The notes: generated by a model from the sequence alone, not told the origin. Counted from the first letter of the stretch, positions 20,361 to 30,702 are shown. The stretch is DNA of 64,000 bases from an uncultured Sulfolobales archaeon (GCA_937949785.1 CALEDH010000008.1:62001-126000), one strand, 5' to 3'. Numbers and translations are program-made.

Positions 20361-20965
20361 TGTCTTTATTAGTGACGTCCTACACAATTTTAAGTCGGTG
20401 GTACTCGTTGTTTCGTGAATTCAACGTAGGTGAGTTCTATAGGCTACTCCACCCACGTCCAGTCATAATAATAACGTCCAGTTGTGATAGTGGTAAAGTC
20501 AACGCAATGGCTTGCTCGTGGTTCACACCGGTTTCAGAGGAACCTCCGACAGTCCTGGTTGTTGTTGATGAGACATCATACACTGCTGAATGTGTTGAGA
20601 GTTCAGGCGGGTTCGCCATCAACGTATTACCGTCAGAATTCTTAGGTAAGATATGGATTGCTGGTTCGAGGTCTGGGAGGGATGTAGATAAGATTAGTGC
20701 TATGGAGGTCAACCTAATTAGGTGTGCTAGAATTAACTCATACGCTATCTCAGAGTCCCTCGCGGTGGTGGAGGCTGTGAGGATAGGGACGTACGGGGTA
20801 GGCGGTTCTAAGATATTTATCGGTGAGGTAGTCGCAGCTTACGTGAAGGAAGGTGTTACTGGTAGGTATGGGTGGGACTTAAATAAGGTGTCCATACCTC
20901 TACATGGCTGGGGCAGGCAGTTCTACGTAGTAGATAAGAATACGAAGTACGTATACGTTAAGTAG
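20360..20965 (+). CDS. Flavin reductase-like FMN-binding protein
   Basis: HPRPVIIITSSCDSGKVNAMACSWFTPVSEEPPTVLVVV; FAINVLPSEF. Confidence 0.87.
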   Translation: MSLLVTSYTILSRWYSLFREFNVGEFYRLLHPRPVIIITSSCDSGKVNAMACSWFTPVSEEPPTVLVVVDETSYTAECVESSGGFAINVLPSEFLGKIWIAGSRSGRDVDKISAMEVNLIRCARINSYAISESLAVVEAVRIGTYGVGGSKIFIGEVVAAYVKEGVTGRYGWDLNKVSIPLHGWGRQFYVVDKNTKYVYVK

Positions 20966-20988
20966 TTTTTCAGCGGGGTCGTGGGTTT

Positions 20989-21732
20989 ATGAGGGTCGTA
21001 GTTACTGGGGCTTCTTCAGGTATTGGAAGGGCTTTCTGCGAACTCATCCTAAGTAGTAGGACGGAGGCTAAAGTTCTCGGAGTCGGACGTAATGAGGCTA
21101 AGCTCAACGAATTAAAGCTTAAGTATGGAGGAAGGTTTGACTACGTAGTCGCAGACCTTTCAATAATAGGTGAGATTCGTAGGGTAGTTGATGAGGTTAA
21201 GAGGTGTTTAGGAAGTGTTGACGTATTAGTTAATAACGCAGGATTCGGAACGTATAAGGATGTATTAAATCATAGCGATGATGATGTTCTCGGACTAGTA
21301 GGTGTTAACTTCGTAGCACCTTACGTACTGGTAAGAGATTTAGTTGGATGTATGGGTAGAGGTTCAGTGATAGTTAACGTATTAACTGCGGGGATATACG
21401 TATTAATGGTTGAGTTATCAATGTACGGTGCTAGTAAGCTAGCACTATACTACGTTACTGAGGTTTTGAGGAGGAGGTTGAAGGATAGGGGGATTACGGT
21501 GGTGTCAGTGTTTCCAGGTGTTGTTAGCACTGAGTTTCATAGGAGGGCTGGTTTAAGAGGTATTAGTGGAGGGGTTCCTGCCGAAGTTGTTGCTAGGGCT
21601 ATACTTAAAGCGGTGGAGGAGAGGAGGGAGGAGGTATTCATACCTAAGTATCTTAAGGTTTTAAAGGTGGTAGGCCCTAAGTTAATACCTTGGTACGGGT
21701 TTAAGCTAAGTAAAACTCAACATCACGATTAA
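20989..21732 (+). CDS. SDR-family short-chain dehydrogenase
   Basis: TGASSGIG, LVNNAGFG, YGASKLAL. Confidence 0.93.
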   Translation: MRVVVTGASSGIGRAFCELILSSRTEAKVLGVGRNEAKLNELKLKYGGRFDYVVADLSIIGEIRRVVDEVKRCLGSVDVLVNNAGFGTYKDVLNHSDDDVLGLVGVNFVAPYVLVRDLVGCMGRGSVIVNVLTAGIYVLMVELSMYGASKLALYYVTEVLRRRLKDRGITVVSVFPGVVSTEFHRRAGLRGISGGVPAEVVARAILKAVEERREEVFIPKYLKVLKVVGPKLIPWYGFKLSKTQHHD

Positions 21733-21783
21733 GTCCTGTATATCCCTGAAGTCTTTTAAGGAAGTTATTTTGGGAGGTATGTA

Positions 21784-22458
21784 ATGGTGTTAGGGTTCAT
21801 GAGCGGCTGGAAAGGATTTGAAAAAGTATGGCAGGGAAATCAAGATAGTGTGGCTATGAAGATTAAGAAATCTATCGGTAGGGAGAAACCCTTAAGGTAT
21901 AGGATGGCTATGGCCTCCTACAAAATAAGAGCTATGGTTAGTAGGATAGAGGTATTCATTGAGAGAATGAAGGAAAGGGATAGAGTACTATTCGAGAGGG
22001 TTGTTGATGCGTTATTAGTTAAGGACACAGCTAGAGCTACTATGTACGCTAACGAGGTCGCCGAGCTTAGGAAGGTGGTAAGGCAGTTACTCACGGTTCA
22101 GATAGCGTTAGAGCAAGTAGTCCTCAGGTTGGAGACAGTTCAAGAAATAGGTGATGTGATGGTTGCCTTAGGACCCGTAGTAGGTATAGTTAGGGAGCTT
22201 AGGTCAGCGTTAAGAGGATTACTACCTGAAATAGGTGTTGAGTTAGCTGAGGTTGAGGATATGCTGAAGGAGACCGTGTTGGAGGCTGGTGAGATGTTAG
22301 GCGGTGGGGGTTATGACTTAATAGCTTCCCCGGACGCTAGGAAGATACTTCAGGAAGCTCAAGTAATCGCTGAGCAGAAGATGAAGGAGAAATTCCCTGA
22401 ACTACCGACAATACCGACCGCACCTTCAGAAGAGAAAACTGCTGAGGCGCATCACTGA
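21784..22458 (+). CDS. cdvB: ESCRT-III/Snf7-family protein (CdvB paralog)
   Basis: 224 aa; basic N-terminal helical core (KPLRYRMAMASYKIRAMVSRIEVFIERMKERD), TARATMYANEVAELRKVV, acidic C-term with PELPTIPTAP. Confidence 0.85.
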   Translation: MVLGFMSGWKGFEKVWQGNQDSVAMKIKKSIGREKPLRYRMAMASYKIRAMVSRIEVFIERMKERDRVLFERVVDALLVKDTARATMYANEVAELRKVVRQLLTVQIALEQVVLRLETVQEIGDVMVALGPVVGIVRELRSALRGLLPEIGVELAEVEDMLKETVLEAGEMLGGGGYDLIASPDARKILQEAQVIAEQKMKEKFPELPTIPTAPSEEKTAEAHH

Positions 22459-22528
22459 TTTTTAATCAATTACCGTGATTCATAAATTTTTAAGCTTTTT
22501 TTAACCTTTGAAGTAATGATATTACGCG

Positions 22529-23056
22529 GTGTGGTCATTGGAGTTTAACTTGATGGTAATTCATGAACCAGGAGTTGATAACTATAGTTGGGTACGTAAT
22601 TACATAAGGCAGCTATTAGGCGGTAGGGTAGAGTATGTTAGTTCATATCAATCAGTTATTTTATACCTAACTGAAGAACCACGTGTAGTTACTAAAGCGA
22701 TTAAGGAATCATTAACTAATACTTCAAGCCCTATCATTAAGGTCATACCAGTAGATCACGTGGTAGACCCGCTTATCGATAAGGTAGTTGAGGTGGTTAA
22801 AGAACTGGCCAGTAGGATACCGAATAACGAGTCTTTCAGAATAACTTTAGATGGACACCTATTCTATGAGGATGAAGGCTTCCTTAAGGAGTTAGGGAGT
22901 TTAGAGGCTATTAGGGAACTCGCTAAATATGTTGATAGACCTGTTAATTTAGAAAGTCCTGACTGGGTAATTTACGTTAGGGTTATTAGGTTCCGTAAGG
23001 TTATGAAGAAAGCTACGGTCTCATTACTTAAGCCTGAAGATCTCAGAAGGCTGTGA
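22529..23056 (+). CDS. THUMP-domain-like RNA-binding protein
   Basis: 175 aa; SFRITLDGHLFYED...VNLESPDWVIYVRVIRFR pattern. Confidence 0.65.
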   Translation: MWSLEFNLMVIHEPGVDNYSWVRNYIRQLLGGRVEYVSSYQSVILYLTEEPRVVTKAIKESLTNTSSPIIKVIPVDHVVDPLIDKVVEVVKELASRIPNNESFRITLDGHLFYEDEGFLKELGSLEAIRELAKYVDRPVNLESPDWVIYVRVIRFRKVMKKATVSLLKPEDLRRL

Positions 23057-24456
23057 ATATGGGTCTTTTCGGGACTTCAGGTATTAGAGGTGTTTACGGC
23101 TCAGACATAACGCCTGACTTCATGTTGAAGTTAGGTTTAGCAATAGCTTCATACTTAAAGCATAGGGGGAAATTCCTAGTAGGCGGGGACTGCAGGCTAA
23201 CGACTCAAGTCCTTAAAACATCCCTAGCCTCAGGTCTTATGGCCGGAGGCTTTGATGTAGTAGATGCTGGGATGCTGCCCTTACCAGTGCTTACCTACGG
23301 CATCGTTAGGCATTCATCTTTAGGTGGTGCTTACATAACAGCTAGTCATAACCCCCCTCAATACAATGGTGTTAAGATATATGATAATGGAGGGGTAGAG
23401 TTAAGGAGTGAGGATGAGACACTAATAGAGGAATTAATTACTACTAATTCCTACACCTACGTAGATTGGAGTTCTGTAGGTCATTACCTACCGGTAGAGG
23501 GCTTAATAGATGAATATGTAGGTGAGTTAAGTAGTAGGTTGACGCCACGTAGGTATGGGAGGAAAGTTAGGGTAGTAGTTGATACAGCGAATTGTACGAC
23601 GTCCTTAGTAACCCCTAAAATGTTGGTTAACTTAGGTGCTGAGGTACTAGCTTTAAACTCGTTCATTGATGGTAGATTCCCTGGGAGAGAGCCTGAGCCA
23701 AGACCGGATGTGTTAAGCCCGTACTTAAGCGTGGTTAACGAGTTGAACGCCGATATCTTCCTAGCACATGACGGGGATGGGGATAGGTTGGCAGTTATAG
23801 ATCCTGCGGTCGGCTTCGTAAAGCAGGACAGGCTCATCGCGTTAATGTTTAAGTATAAGTTATTAGAGACTAATGGTAAGGTTGTCGCTTCAATAGATTG
23901 TGGTAATGCGGTTAAGGAGGTAGTTGAAAGATATGGCGGTGAGTTAATTATAAGTAAGTTAGGGAAAATACATGAAGCTTTAATTACTTATAGAGCGGTA
24001 ATCGCTGCAGAACCTTGGAAACTCATAGAGCCTTCCTGGGGTTATTGGATAGATTCGATATACCAAGCAGGGTTTATAGTGAAGATAATGGTTGAGGAAG
24101 GTAAGTCGCTTAGTAAGTTAATGGAGGACATACCTAATTACCCCCAAGTAAGGTACTCTGTAAAAGTACCTAATTCCTTGAAGCTAGGTTTATATGGGTA
24201 TCTGCGGGAATACTTAGAAAGTAGGGAGTCCGGTAAGGCAAGTATAACTGATATAGATGGTTTTCGAATAGATTACGATGATGGTTCCTGGATCTTAATT
24301 AGGCCGAGCGGCACTGAACCTAAGGTAAGGATTTACGGTGAGTCTAAAGACGTAGGTAAGCTTAAGGAAGTAGTGGAGGAGCTTCTTAAAACGTGTGGTA
24401 AGTACCTTCACTCAAAGGGATTTAAGTTAGATGTTGACGGTGGATTTATTCCTTAA
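23053..24456 (+). CDS. Phosphoglucomutase/phosphomannomutase/phosphoglucosamine mutase family
   Basis: FGTSGIRG, ITASHNPPQYNGVKIYDNGG, DGDGDRLAVID, RPSGTEPKVRIYGES. Confidence 0.95.
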   Translation: MNMGLFGTSGIRGVYGSDITPDFMLKLGLAIASYLKHRGKFLVGGDCRLTTQVLKTSLASGLMAGGFDVVDAGMLPLPVLTYGIVRHSSLGGAYITASHNPPQYNGVKIYDNGGVELRSEDETLIEELITTNSYTYVDWSSVGHYLPVEGLIDEYVGELSSRLTPRRYGRKVRVVVDTANCTTSLVTPKMLVNLGAEVLALNSFIDGRFPGREPEPRPDVLSPYLSVVNELNADIFLAHDGDGDRLAVIDPAVGFVKQDRLIALMFKYKLLETNGKVVASIDCGNAVKEVVERYGGELIISKLGKIHEALITYRAVIAAEPWKLIEPSWGYWIDSIYQAGFIVKIMVEEGKSLSKLMEDIPNYPQVRYSVKVPNSLKLGLYGYLREYLESRESGKASITDIDGFRIDYDDGSWILIRPSGTEPKVRIYGESKDVGKLKEVVEELLKTCGKYLHSKGFKLDVDGGFIP

Positions 24457-25132
24457 TGATAAAGCACTCAGAGCTTCTCTTCTCAGCTCTTAGAATGCTT
24501 AAAGCCTTTGCAGCTAGTTCAAAAGCCTTCTTAGGATATTCTGAGATACCAACACCGACTTTAACACCCATATCCCTAATAACTTCATCCCTAATCGCTT
24601 CCAGGACCTCATCTAAGTTATGAGGGTACGTTATTATGACGACGTTATCACCTCCTAAGTACTGCACTACTGATTTATCCATCAGTCTAAGTGCGAGCCT
24701 ACAACTCATATTTAATACTTCAACGTAAGGTCTGTAGAACCCCTTATAGATTGACTGAGAGGTAAAGTTATTTAAGTCTAAATGTATTACACATACCTCA
24801 CTACTCTGACACTCACCGCTCTTAACGCTGTTGTTTAGTGCTTCATGGGGTAAGCCGCAGTAGAGATCTACACCCACCCTTATCGGTAACCACTTAACCA
24901 CTACCTCATTTAACTTGTTGATGAAGTGGTTAGCTGACGTATTTGATGGTAGGATAACTACCTGTACGTCATACCTTAAAGGTAGGGCAAAGCCGTTAAA
25001 TTCCTTCGAGAGTAGCTGTAGGTTGTGGTAAATCTCTGACTGAGTTACCTGGATGACCCACTCTCTATCATAGCCTAATGACTCTGTCCACTGCTTGTAG
25101 TTAGTGAGCCTTACTAATGCTGTGTAGGTCAA
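24446..25132 (-). CDS. gch3: GTP cyclohydrolase III (archaeal riboflavin/FO pathway, ArfA)
   Basis: LTNYKQWTESLGYDREWVIQVTQSEIYHNLQ; MDKSVVQYLGGDNVVIIT; GVKVGVGISEYPKKAFELA. Confidence 0.9.
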   Translation of the reverse strand: MTYTALVRLTNYKQWTESLGYDREWVIQVTQSEIYHNLQLLSKEFNGFALPLRYDVQVVILPSNTSANHFINKLNEVVVKWLPIRVGVDLYCGLPHEALNNSVKSGECQSSEVCVIHLDLNNFTSQSIYKGFYRPYVEVLNMSCRLALRLMDKSVVQYLGGDNVVIITYPHNLDEVLEAIRDEVIRDMGVKVGVGISEYPKKAFELAAKALSILRAEKRSSECFIIKE

Positions 25133-25138
25133 CTAAGT

Positions 25139-25618
25139 TCACTCAATGAACACTATGCTTTCAGAACGTTCTTTCCTACCTAATTCCCTTAACCTTCTCA
25201 CGGATTTAACAGCAGCCTCAACAGCCCTCCGCGCGTAGTCCTCAACCCTCTCTAAGGCCTGAATTCTCGACGCTCCAGGCCCTACTATCCCTAAACTAAC
25301 AGGTTTTCCATACTGGACGGCTAAGTCCATTATCTTCCTAGCCGCTTGATGTGCTACTACCTCATCATGCTTAGTCTCACCCTGAATGACAGCGCCTAAG
25401 GTAACTACAGCATCTACATCATCTCTTAGGAGGAGCTTACTGACCGCTAACGGTATTTCAAAGGAGCCAGGAACCTTAACGACGTATACTACCTTAACAC
25501 CTAGGAATTCTGCATGACTTAATGCTTTCTGAAGCATTAAATATGTGATATCGTAGTTGAACTCCGCTACCACTACAGCTAGTCTTACCTCACCCAAAGC
25601 TTCCAACAACATCCCCAC
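25139..25618 (-). CDS. ribH: 6,7-dimethyl-8-ribityllumazine synthase
   Basis: [47 protein letters not shown]. Confidence 0.95.
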   Translation of the reverse strand: MGMLLEALGEVRLAVVVAEFNYDITYLMLQKALSHAEFLGVKVVYVVKVPGSFEIPLAVSKLLLRDDVDAVVTLGAVIQGETKHDEVVAHQAARKIMDLAVQYGKPVSLGIVGPGASRIQALERVEDYARRAVEAAVKSVRRLRELGRKERSESIVFIE

Positions 25619-25736
25619 TAACCTTAAGTAGTAGCGTTTTAAATAATTTGCTAGCTCTAGGATTAAGTAAGCCGTAGTTAGTAAGTGTGTCGAAGAGAGA
25701 TATAAGAGACGTTAATGTATTAGGATGGGGTAGTCG

Positions 25737-26312
25737 TTGAGGAGGGCATACGTAGGTATTGACCTAGCTGCTAGTCCAGCAAGATGTACTGGGTATGCAG
25801 TTATTACATGCGGTGATTTTTGCGAATTAAATTTGACTAGGTGTTACTATGGTGATGACGAGATAATTACAGCGATATACGATTTAAAACGTTATGATTT
25901 GTTGATAGTGTCTGTGGACGCGCCTTTCAACCTATCCACAGGTATGAGGGATGTTGATAGGAAGATGGTTTCATTGGGGTTTAGGGTTTTCCCACCTAAT
26001 TTTAAGCATATGAGGTCATTGACGTTGAGGGCTATGAGATTAGTTGAAAGGCTTAGATCTTTAGGTATTACAGATGTGTATGAGACCCATCCGAGAAGCG
26101 CGTTACTTAGTAGTAAGTGTGGTGGTGTGAGGGAATTGCTAGGTAGGCTGCCTATGATGTTAGGTGGTTATGATCTAAACGCTCTCAGCGAGGATGTGAG
26201 GGACGCATTAGTAGCTTCAGTAGTATCCTACTGTATAGATTCTAACTGTTACCTTAAGGTTGAAGGTGTTGACGGTGTGATATGGCTCTTAGATAGTATA
26301 TGTAGGGTGTGA
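25737..26312 (+). CDS. DUF429-like protein
   Basis: VGIDLAASPARCTGYAVI; VSVDAPFNL; YETHPRSALL. Confidence 0.75.
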   Translation: MRRAYVGIDLAASPARCTGYAVITCGDFCELNLTRCYYGDDEIITAIYDLKRYDLLIVSVDAPFNLSTGMRDVDRKMVSLGFRVFPPNFKHMRSLTLRAMRLVERLRSLGITDVYETHPRSALLSSKCGGVRELLGRLPMMLGGYDLNALSEDVRDALVASVVSYCIDSNCYLKVEGVDGVIWLLDSICRV

Positions 26313-26329
26313 TTAGGAGGTAGGCCTTA

Positions 26330-27499
26330 ATGGTTGAAGAGGTAGTTATGAACTTCGATGCAGGTTTTATAGGTGAGGACCTCGAATTCTGGGATGATGG
26401 TCTGAACATCGTAGTTAGGAACGGAATTATAGAGCATATAGGTAGGGGTGTGGTATCTGGTAGGAACGTAATAAACTTTAACAACATGCTTGTAATGCCA
26501 CCGCTAGCAAACCTACATACACATGTACTTGACTACGCCTTCCCCGAAGTCGGCTGGGATTTAGACATTGATAGCTTAGTAGGCGACCCATACGGCGTGA
26601 AATACTTAATGCTTAGTAGGAGTGGTAGGGACTCCTTAGAGAAAGCTATTAGTAGGTTCTTAAACCATAGCTGGAATTACGGTGTTGGCGTGGTAGTTGA
26701 GTTTAGGGAGGGCGGCCCCACCAACGCATCACTTGATATTAACTCAAGGCCTAAGACACACTTAGTCTTCGGCATGTTGGCAGATACGAGTAAGGTAGCT
26801 CAAGTAGTTGAGATGAGTAGGTTTGTCAGGGGTGTGGGGATATCATCACCTCTTTACTTTAAAGGCGTTGAGTTAGAAGCTCTGAACAATCTAGCTAAGG
26901 ACTTGAACATGTATGTCCATGCGCACATCTCCGAGGTAGTTGAAACCCATGATGAGGGAGACTTAGAATACATGCTTAAACACATTAAACCTGATGCAGT
27001 GGTTCACGGAACTTACTTAAATGAGGATGAGTTAAAACTTCTTAAGGACCTTAAAATACCTTTAATAATGTGTTTAAGGTCTAACCTATGGTTTGTTGGT
27101 GGCCTCCCGAACTTGAAGGCTGTCCGAGATTTAGGTGTGGAGGTCGGGTTGGGGACGGATAACGCTTCTTGGATTAAAGGCGATTTATGGAGGGAATTAG
27201 ACCTACTTGTAAATGTGCTGAGGGTTAAGGGATTATTAGATCCTAAATGGATTTTAGAAGTAGCTACGAACTCGAGGTTAGTCGGTATTGATGGTAGGTT
27301 ACGTGAGGGCGGTATGGCTAACCTCTTAGTGATAAACGAGGAGTTAACATCTATTAGATATGCTAGGAATAAATACTTAGCAGTTGTTAAGAGAGGTGGT
27401 TCAGAAAGTGTTGAGGTGTTAATCACTGATGGCGTCCTCAGATACTGCTCCAGTAGGTGTGAGACCTTATGTAATAATATACGTAACCGCATCAGTTGA
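26330..27499 (+). CDS. Metal-dependent amidohydrolase
   Basis: NLHTHVLD, HAHISE, VVHGTYL, LGTDNAS. Confidence 0.85.
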   Translation: MVEEVVMNFDAGFIGEDLEFWDDGLNIVVRNGIIEHIGRGVVSGRNVINFNNMLVMPPLANLHTHVLDYAFPEVGWDLDIDSLVGDPYGVKYLMLSRSGRDSLEKAISRFLNHSWNYGVGVVVEFREGGPTNASLDINSRPKTHLVFGMLADTSKVAQVVEMSRFVRGVGISSPLYFKGVELEALNNLAKDLNMYVHAHISEVVETHDEGDLEYMLKHIKPDAVVHGTYLNEDELKLLKDLKIPLIMCLRSNLWFVGGLPNLKAVRDLGVEVGLGTDNASWIKGDLWRELDLLVNVLRVKGLLDPKWILEVATNSRLVGIDGRLREGGMANLLVINEELTSIRYARNKYLAVVKRGGSESVEVLITDGVLRYCSSRCETLCNNIRNRIS

Positions 27500-28115
27500 T
27501 GGTAAGATAGCCTCGGTAAGCGGTTATTCGAGGTTTAGCTGTGAATATGATTTGAGGAGGTTACACGGCTTAAGAGCGTTAGTTGACGCCGTATTGGTTG
27601 GAGTTAATACGGTTGTTAGAGATGATCCGCTGCTCACGGTGAGGTATGCCTCAGGTAGGAACCCGTTAAGGGTTGTTGTAGATGGTCGTCTGAGAATACC
27701 TGAAAACTCTAGGTTAGTTAATGATAAGACTTCTAAGACCTTAATCCTCACTTCACGTCACGCACCTCCAGATAAGATTAATAGCTTACTGAGTAAGGGT
27801 GTTGAAGTCGTAGTGCTGGATGTTGTAGGCTACGAACTACCTATGAGTAAGGTATTACTTGAGTTATCATTGAGGGGTGTTAAGTCATTACTCGTTGAAG
27901 GTGGTGGTGAGACTATTTGGGGTTTCGTTAAGGAACACCTATTTGACGAGTTTAGGATAACTATATCCCCATACATTGTCGGGGGGAGGGACGCCGTTAC
28001 AGTAGTCGGCGGTAACGGATTTAACACCGACTTAGAATTTGTTAAGTTAATCCTTAGGGATGTTACGGTCTGCGAGTGTGGTAGTGAGGTACACATAACT
28101 TATAGTAGGAGGTAG
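27429..28115 (+). CDS. arfC: 2,5-diamino-6-(ribosylamino)pyrimidinone 5'-phosphate reductase (RibD C-terminal-like); likely start GTG 27459
   Basis: VTASVDGKIAS, RGLRALVDAVLVGVNTVVRDDPLLTVR, SLLVEGGGETIWGF. Confidence 0.9.
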   Translation: MASSDTAPVGVRPYVIIYVTASVDGKIASVSGYSRFSCEYDLRRLHGLRALVDAVLVGVNTVVRDDPLLTVRYASGRNPLRVVVDGRLRIPENSRLVNDKTSKTLILTSRHAPPDKINSLLSKGVEVVVLDVVGYELPMSKVLLELSLRGVKSLLVEGGGETIWGFVKEHLFDEFRITISPYIVGGRDAVTVVGGNGFNTDLEFVKLILRDVTVCECGSEVHITYSRR

Positions 28116-28168
28116 CTGAACTGATAGTTAAGTTATTATTAGTGAACTCTATAGTTATCGGGGTTTAG

Positions 28169-29560
28169 GTGATGTGTAGGGCTAAGCTCATAGCTTCATT
28201 AGGTCCTTCAACAGCAGGTCAGGATGTTGTGATTACCTTATGTAGGGAGGGTGTAGTTGGGTTTAGAATTAACTTCGCGCATGGGGATGAAACCCTCTGG
28301 AGGTCTATGGTTGATAACATCTTAAAAGCTGAGTCGTTTGTTGGGAGACCGCTTACATTAATCGGTGATTTAAGAGGTCCTTCCATACGTTTAGGCGATG
28401 TAGATAATCCCTACTCCGTGATGAGGGGTGAGGTAGTTAATTTAGTGTTGAAGGATGTTGGCTTAAGTGGGAAGAGGGAAGTCCCCCTCCCGCTCAACGA
28501 TGTTTATAACAAGCTTGAGGTAGGGGATACGGTCTTAATGAATGATGGGAAGATTAGGTTTAGGGTTTCAGATATACTACGCGATCGTGTAGAACTAATA
28601 GCCCTGACTGACGCAGTAATAAGTTCTAGGAAGACATTAGTAGTGGCTAATAAGGAGTTTAACCTACCACTACTGCGTGAGAAGGATATATCAGACCTCA
28701 ACTTCGCATTAACCATGGGCTTCAACTACATAGGCTTAAGTTATGTTAGGAGGGGTATGGATGTGAAAATCGTTAAGGATATGATTAGGAGGTCAGGTCG
28801 TGATAACGTTAGGGTCATAGCTAAGATTGAGACGAGGTCAGCTGTAGAGAACTTAGATGAGATTATAGAAGCTGCTGACGCAGTCTTAGTAGCTAGGGGT
28901 GATCTAGGTATGAACTTCGGGCTTGAGGAAATACCTTACCTCCAAAAGAAGATAATCAGTAAGTCGTTAGAGTTAGGTAAGCCGGTAATAGTGGCGACCC
29001 AGTTACTTGAGTCGATGATTGAGAATCCAATACCCACTAGGGCTGAAGTCGTAGATGTGAGTACAGCTGTTAGTGACGGTGTTGATGCGTTAATGCTTAC
29101 AGGTGAGACAGCTATAGGTAAGTACCCTGTTGAAGCTGTTAGGTGGTTAAGGAAGGTCGTCGAAGCAACAGAGGATAGATTAGTTATAAGTAAGTTCAGA
29201 GATGTTAAGTCTTTAAGCGCTAAGTTTGCTAAGGGGATTACCGAATTAGCTGAGGATATCAACGCAAAATTAGTTGTCTTCAGCATATATGGTAATACCC
29301 CACGTATAGTAGCGCTGTTAAGGCCGTCAGTCGATTTTTATGTGGGGACGCCTAATATCGATGTTGCAAGGTCTTTAAGCATATTATGGGGTTTGAGGGT
29401 TTATCAAGTCAGCGCTTCAAACTATGATGAAGGTCTTGAACTTACCTACGAACTGCTTAAGAAGAAGGAGGAAATCAGGTTAGGTGATTTAATTATATTG
29501 GCATACGGCTTAAAAGAGTATGAGCAGGCTATAAAGCTACGTAGGGTAGGCAGTAGTTAG
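28169..29560 (+). CDS. pyk: Pyruvate kinase
   Basis: AKLIASLGPSTA, FRINFAHGD, IAKIETRSAVENLDEI, VARGDLGMNF, MLTGETAIGKYPVEAV. Confidence 0.95.
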   Translation: MMCRAKLIASLGPSTAGQDVVITLCREGVVGFRINFAHGDETLWRSMVDNILKAESFVGRPLTLIGDLRGPSIRLGDVDNPYSVMRGEVVNLVLKDVGLSGKREVPLPLNDVYNKLEVGDTVLMNDGKIRFRVSDILRDRVELIALTDAVISSRKTLVVANKEFNLPLLREKDISDLNFALTMGFNYIGLSYVRRGMDVKIVKDMIRRSGRDNVRVIAKIETRSAVENLDEIIEAADAVLVARGDLGMNFGLEEIPYLQKKIISKSLELGKPVIVATQLLESMIENPIPTRAEVVDVSTAVSDGVDALMLTGETAIGKYPVEAVRWLRKVVEATEDRLVISKFRDVKSLSAKFAKGITELAEDINAKLVVFSIYGNTPRIVALLRPSVDFYVGTPNIDVARSLSILWGLRVYQVSASNYDEGLELTYELLKKKEEIRLGDLIILAYGLKEYEQAIKLRRVGSS

Positions 29561-29564
29561 CTGA

Positions 29565-29610
29565 TCAGGGTTAGACCGCTTCATACCATCTAGAATTTAT
29601 TCCTCATCAA
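29565..29610 (-). ncRNA. Weak candidate C/D box-like sRNA
   Basis: Minus strand TTGATGA-ggaataaattc-TAGA-tgg-TATGAAG-cggtctaacc-CTGA; C and D good, D'/C' degenerate. Confidence 0.22.
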
Positions 29611-29685
29611 TCTAATCTCAAGATTACATGCCCACGTCTTCAGAAAAATAATTAAGATTTCTTACTTATTGTTACTGGGGGTATT

Positions 29686-30702
29686 ATGTCATCAAATCTG
29701 AAGGTGGTTATAGTAAATAGTAAGACGTTTGGCTTATATTCAAACGTCATTGATGAGCTGAGGAGGTTTGCAGATGTTGATAGGCTTGAACTTCCAAAAG
29801 ATTTAAGCGGTTCCCAACTCGCATTAGCCCTTAAGGACTACGACATAGTAATAGCTAGTGTTACCCCGAAGTATGATGAGGAGTTTTTCAGAGATAATTT
29901 AAGGGTTAAGATGGTTGCCAGGCATGGAATAGGTGTTGATAACGTAGATGTTAGTGCTGCAACTAAGTATGGAGTAGTTATTACTAGGGTTCCCGGCTAC
30001 GTTGAACGTAATGCTGTTGCTGAACATGCGGTGACTTTGATGTTAGCTGCGTTAAGGGATGTTGTTAAAGCTTATGGTAAAGTAGTTGCCGGTAGGTGGG
30101 GTGAGAGAGGTAAGTTTGTATGCAATGAGTTGAAGTACTTAACAGTTGGATTAATCGGTGTTGGTAATATAGGTTCTAGGGTCTCGGAAATATTGAGTAA
30201 GGGGTTCGGCAGTAGGGTCATCGCATACGATCCTTACATACCTAGGTCTAAGGCTGAGGAATTAGGGGTGGAGTTAGTAGACTTAGATACATTGCTAGTA
30301 AGTTCAGATATAATATCAATACACACACCGCTCACACCTGAAACCTACCACTTAATCAATTGGGATAGGCTTACTAAGATGAAGAAAGGTGTGGTAATCG
30401 TTAATACGGCTAGGGGGGAGGTCATAGATACTAAGGCGTTAATTAAAGCTATTGAAGAAGGATTAGTAGGGGCGGTGGCTGTAGACGTAGTTGAGGATGA
30501 GCCTATAGGTGCTGACCACCCACTACTTAAGTTTGATAACGTGATTGTAACGCCGCATATAGCTGCCTTCACATATCAGGGATTAAGAGGTATGGATGAG
30601 TCCGTGCTTAAGGCTATTAAGGATTACCTAAGCGGTGTAATGCCTGAAGGTATAGTTAATAGTGAGGTTTATGGGAGGGGTTTAAGGCTACAGCATGTAT
30701 GA
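29686..30702 (+). CDS. D-isomer-specific 2-hydroxyacid dehydrogenase (phosphoglycerate dehydrogenase-like)
   Basis: ARHGIGVDNVDV, GLIGVGNIGSRV, NTARGEVIDTKAL, VTPHIAAFT. Confidence 0.92.
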   Translation: MSSNLKVVIVNSKTFGLYSNVIDELRRFADVDRLELPKDLSGSQLALALKDYDIVIASVTPKYDEEFFRDNLRVKMVARHGIGVDNVDVSAATKYGVVITRVPGYVERNAVAEHAVTLMLAALRDVVKAYGKVVAGRWGERGKFVCNELKYLTVGLIGVGNIGSRVSEILSKGFGSRVIAYDPYIPRSKAEELGVELVDLDTLLVSSDIISIHTPLTPETYHLINWDRLTKMKKGVVIVNTARGEVIDTKALIKAIEEGLVGAVAVDVVEDEPIGADHPLLKFDNVIVTPHIAAFTYQGLRGMDESVLKAIKDYLSGVMPEGIVNSEVYGRGLRLQHV

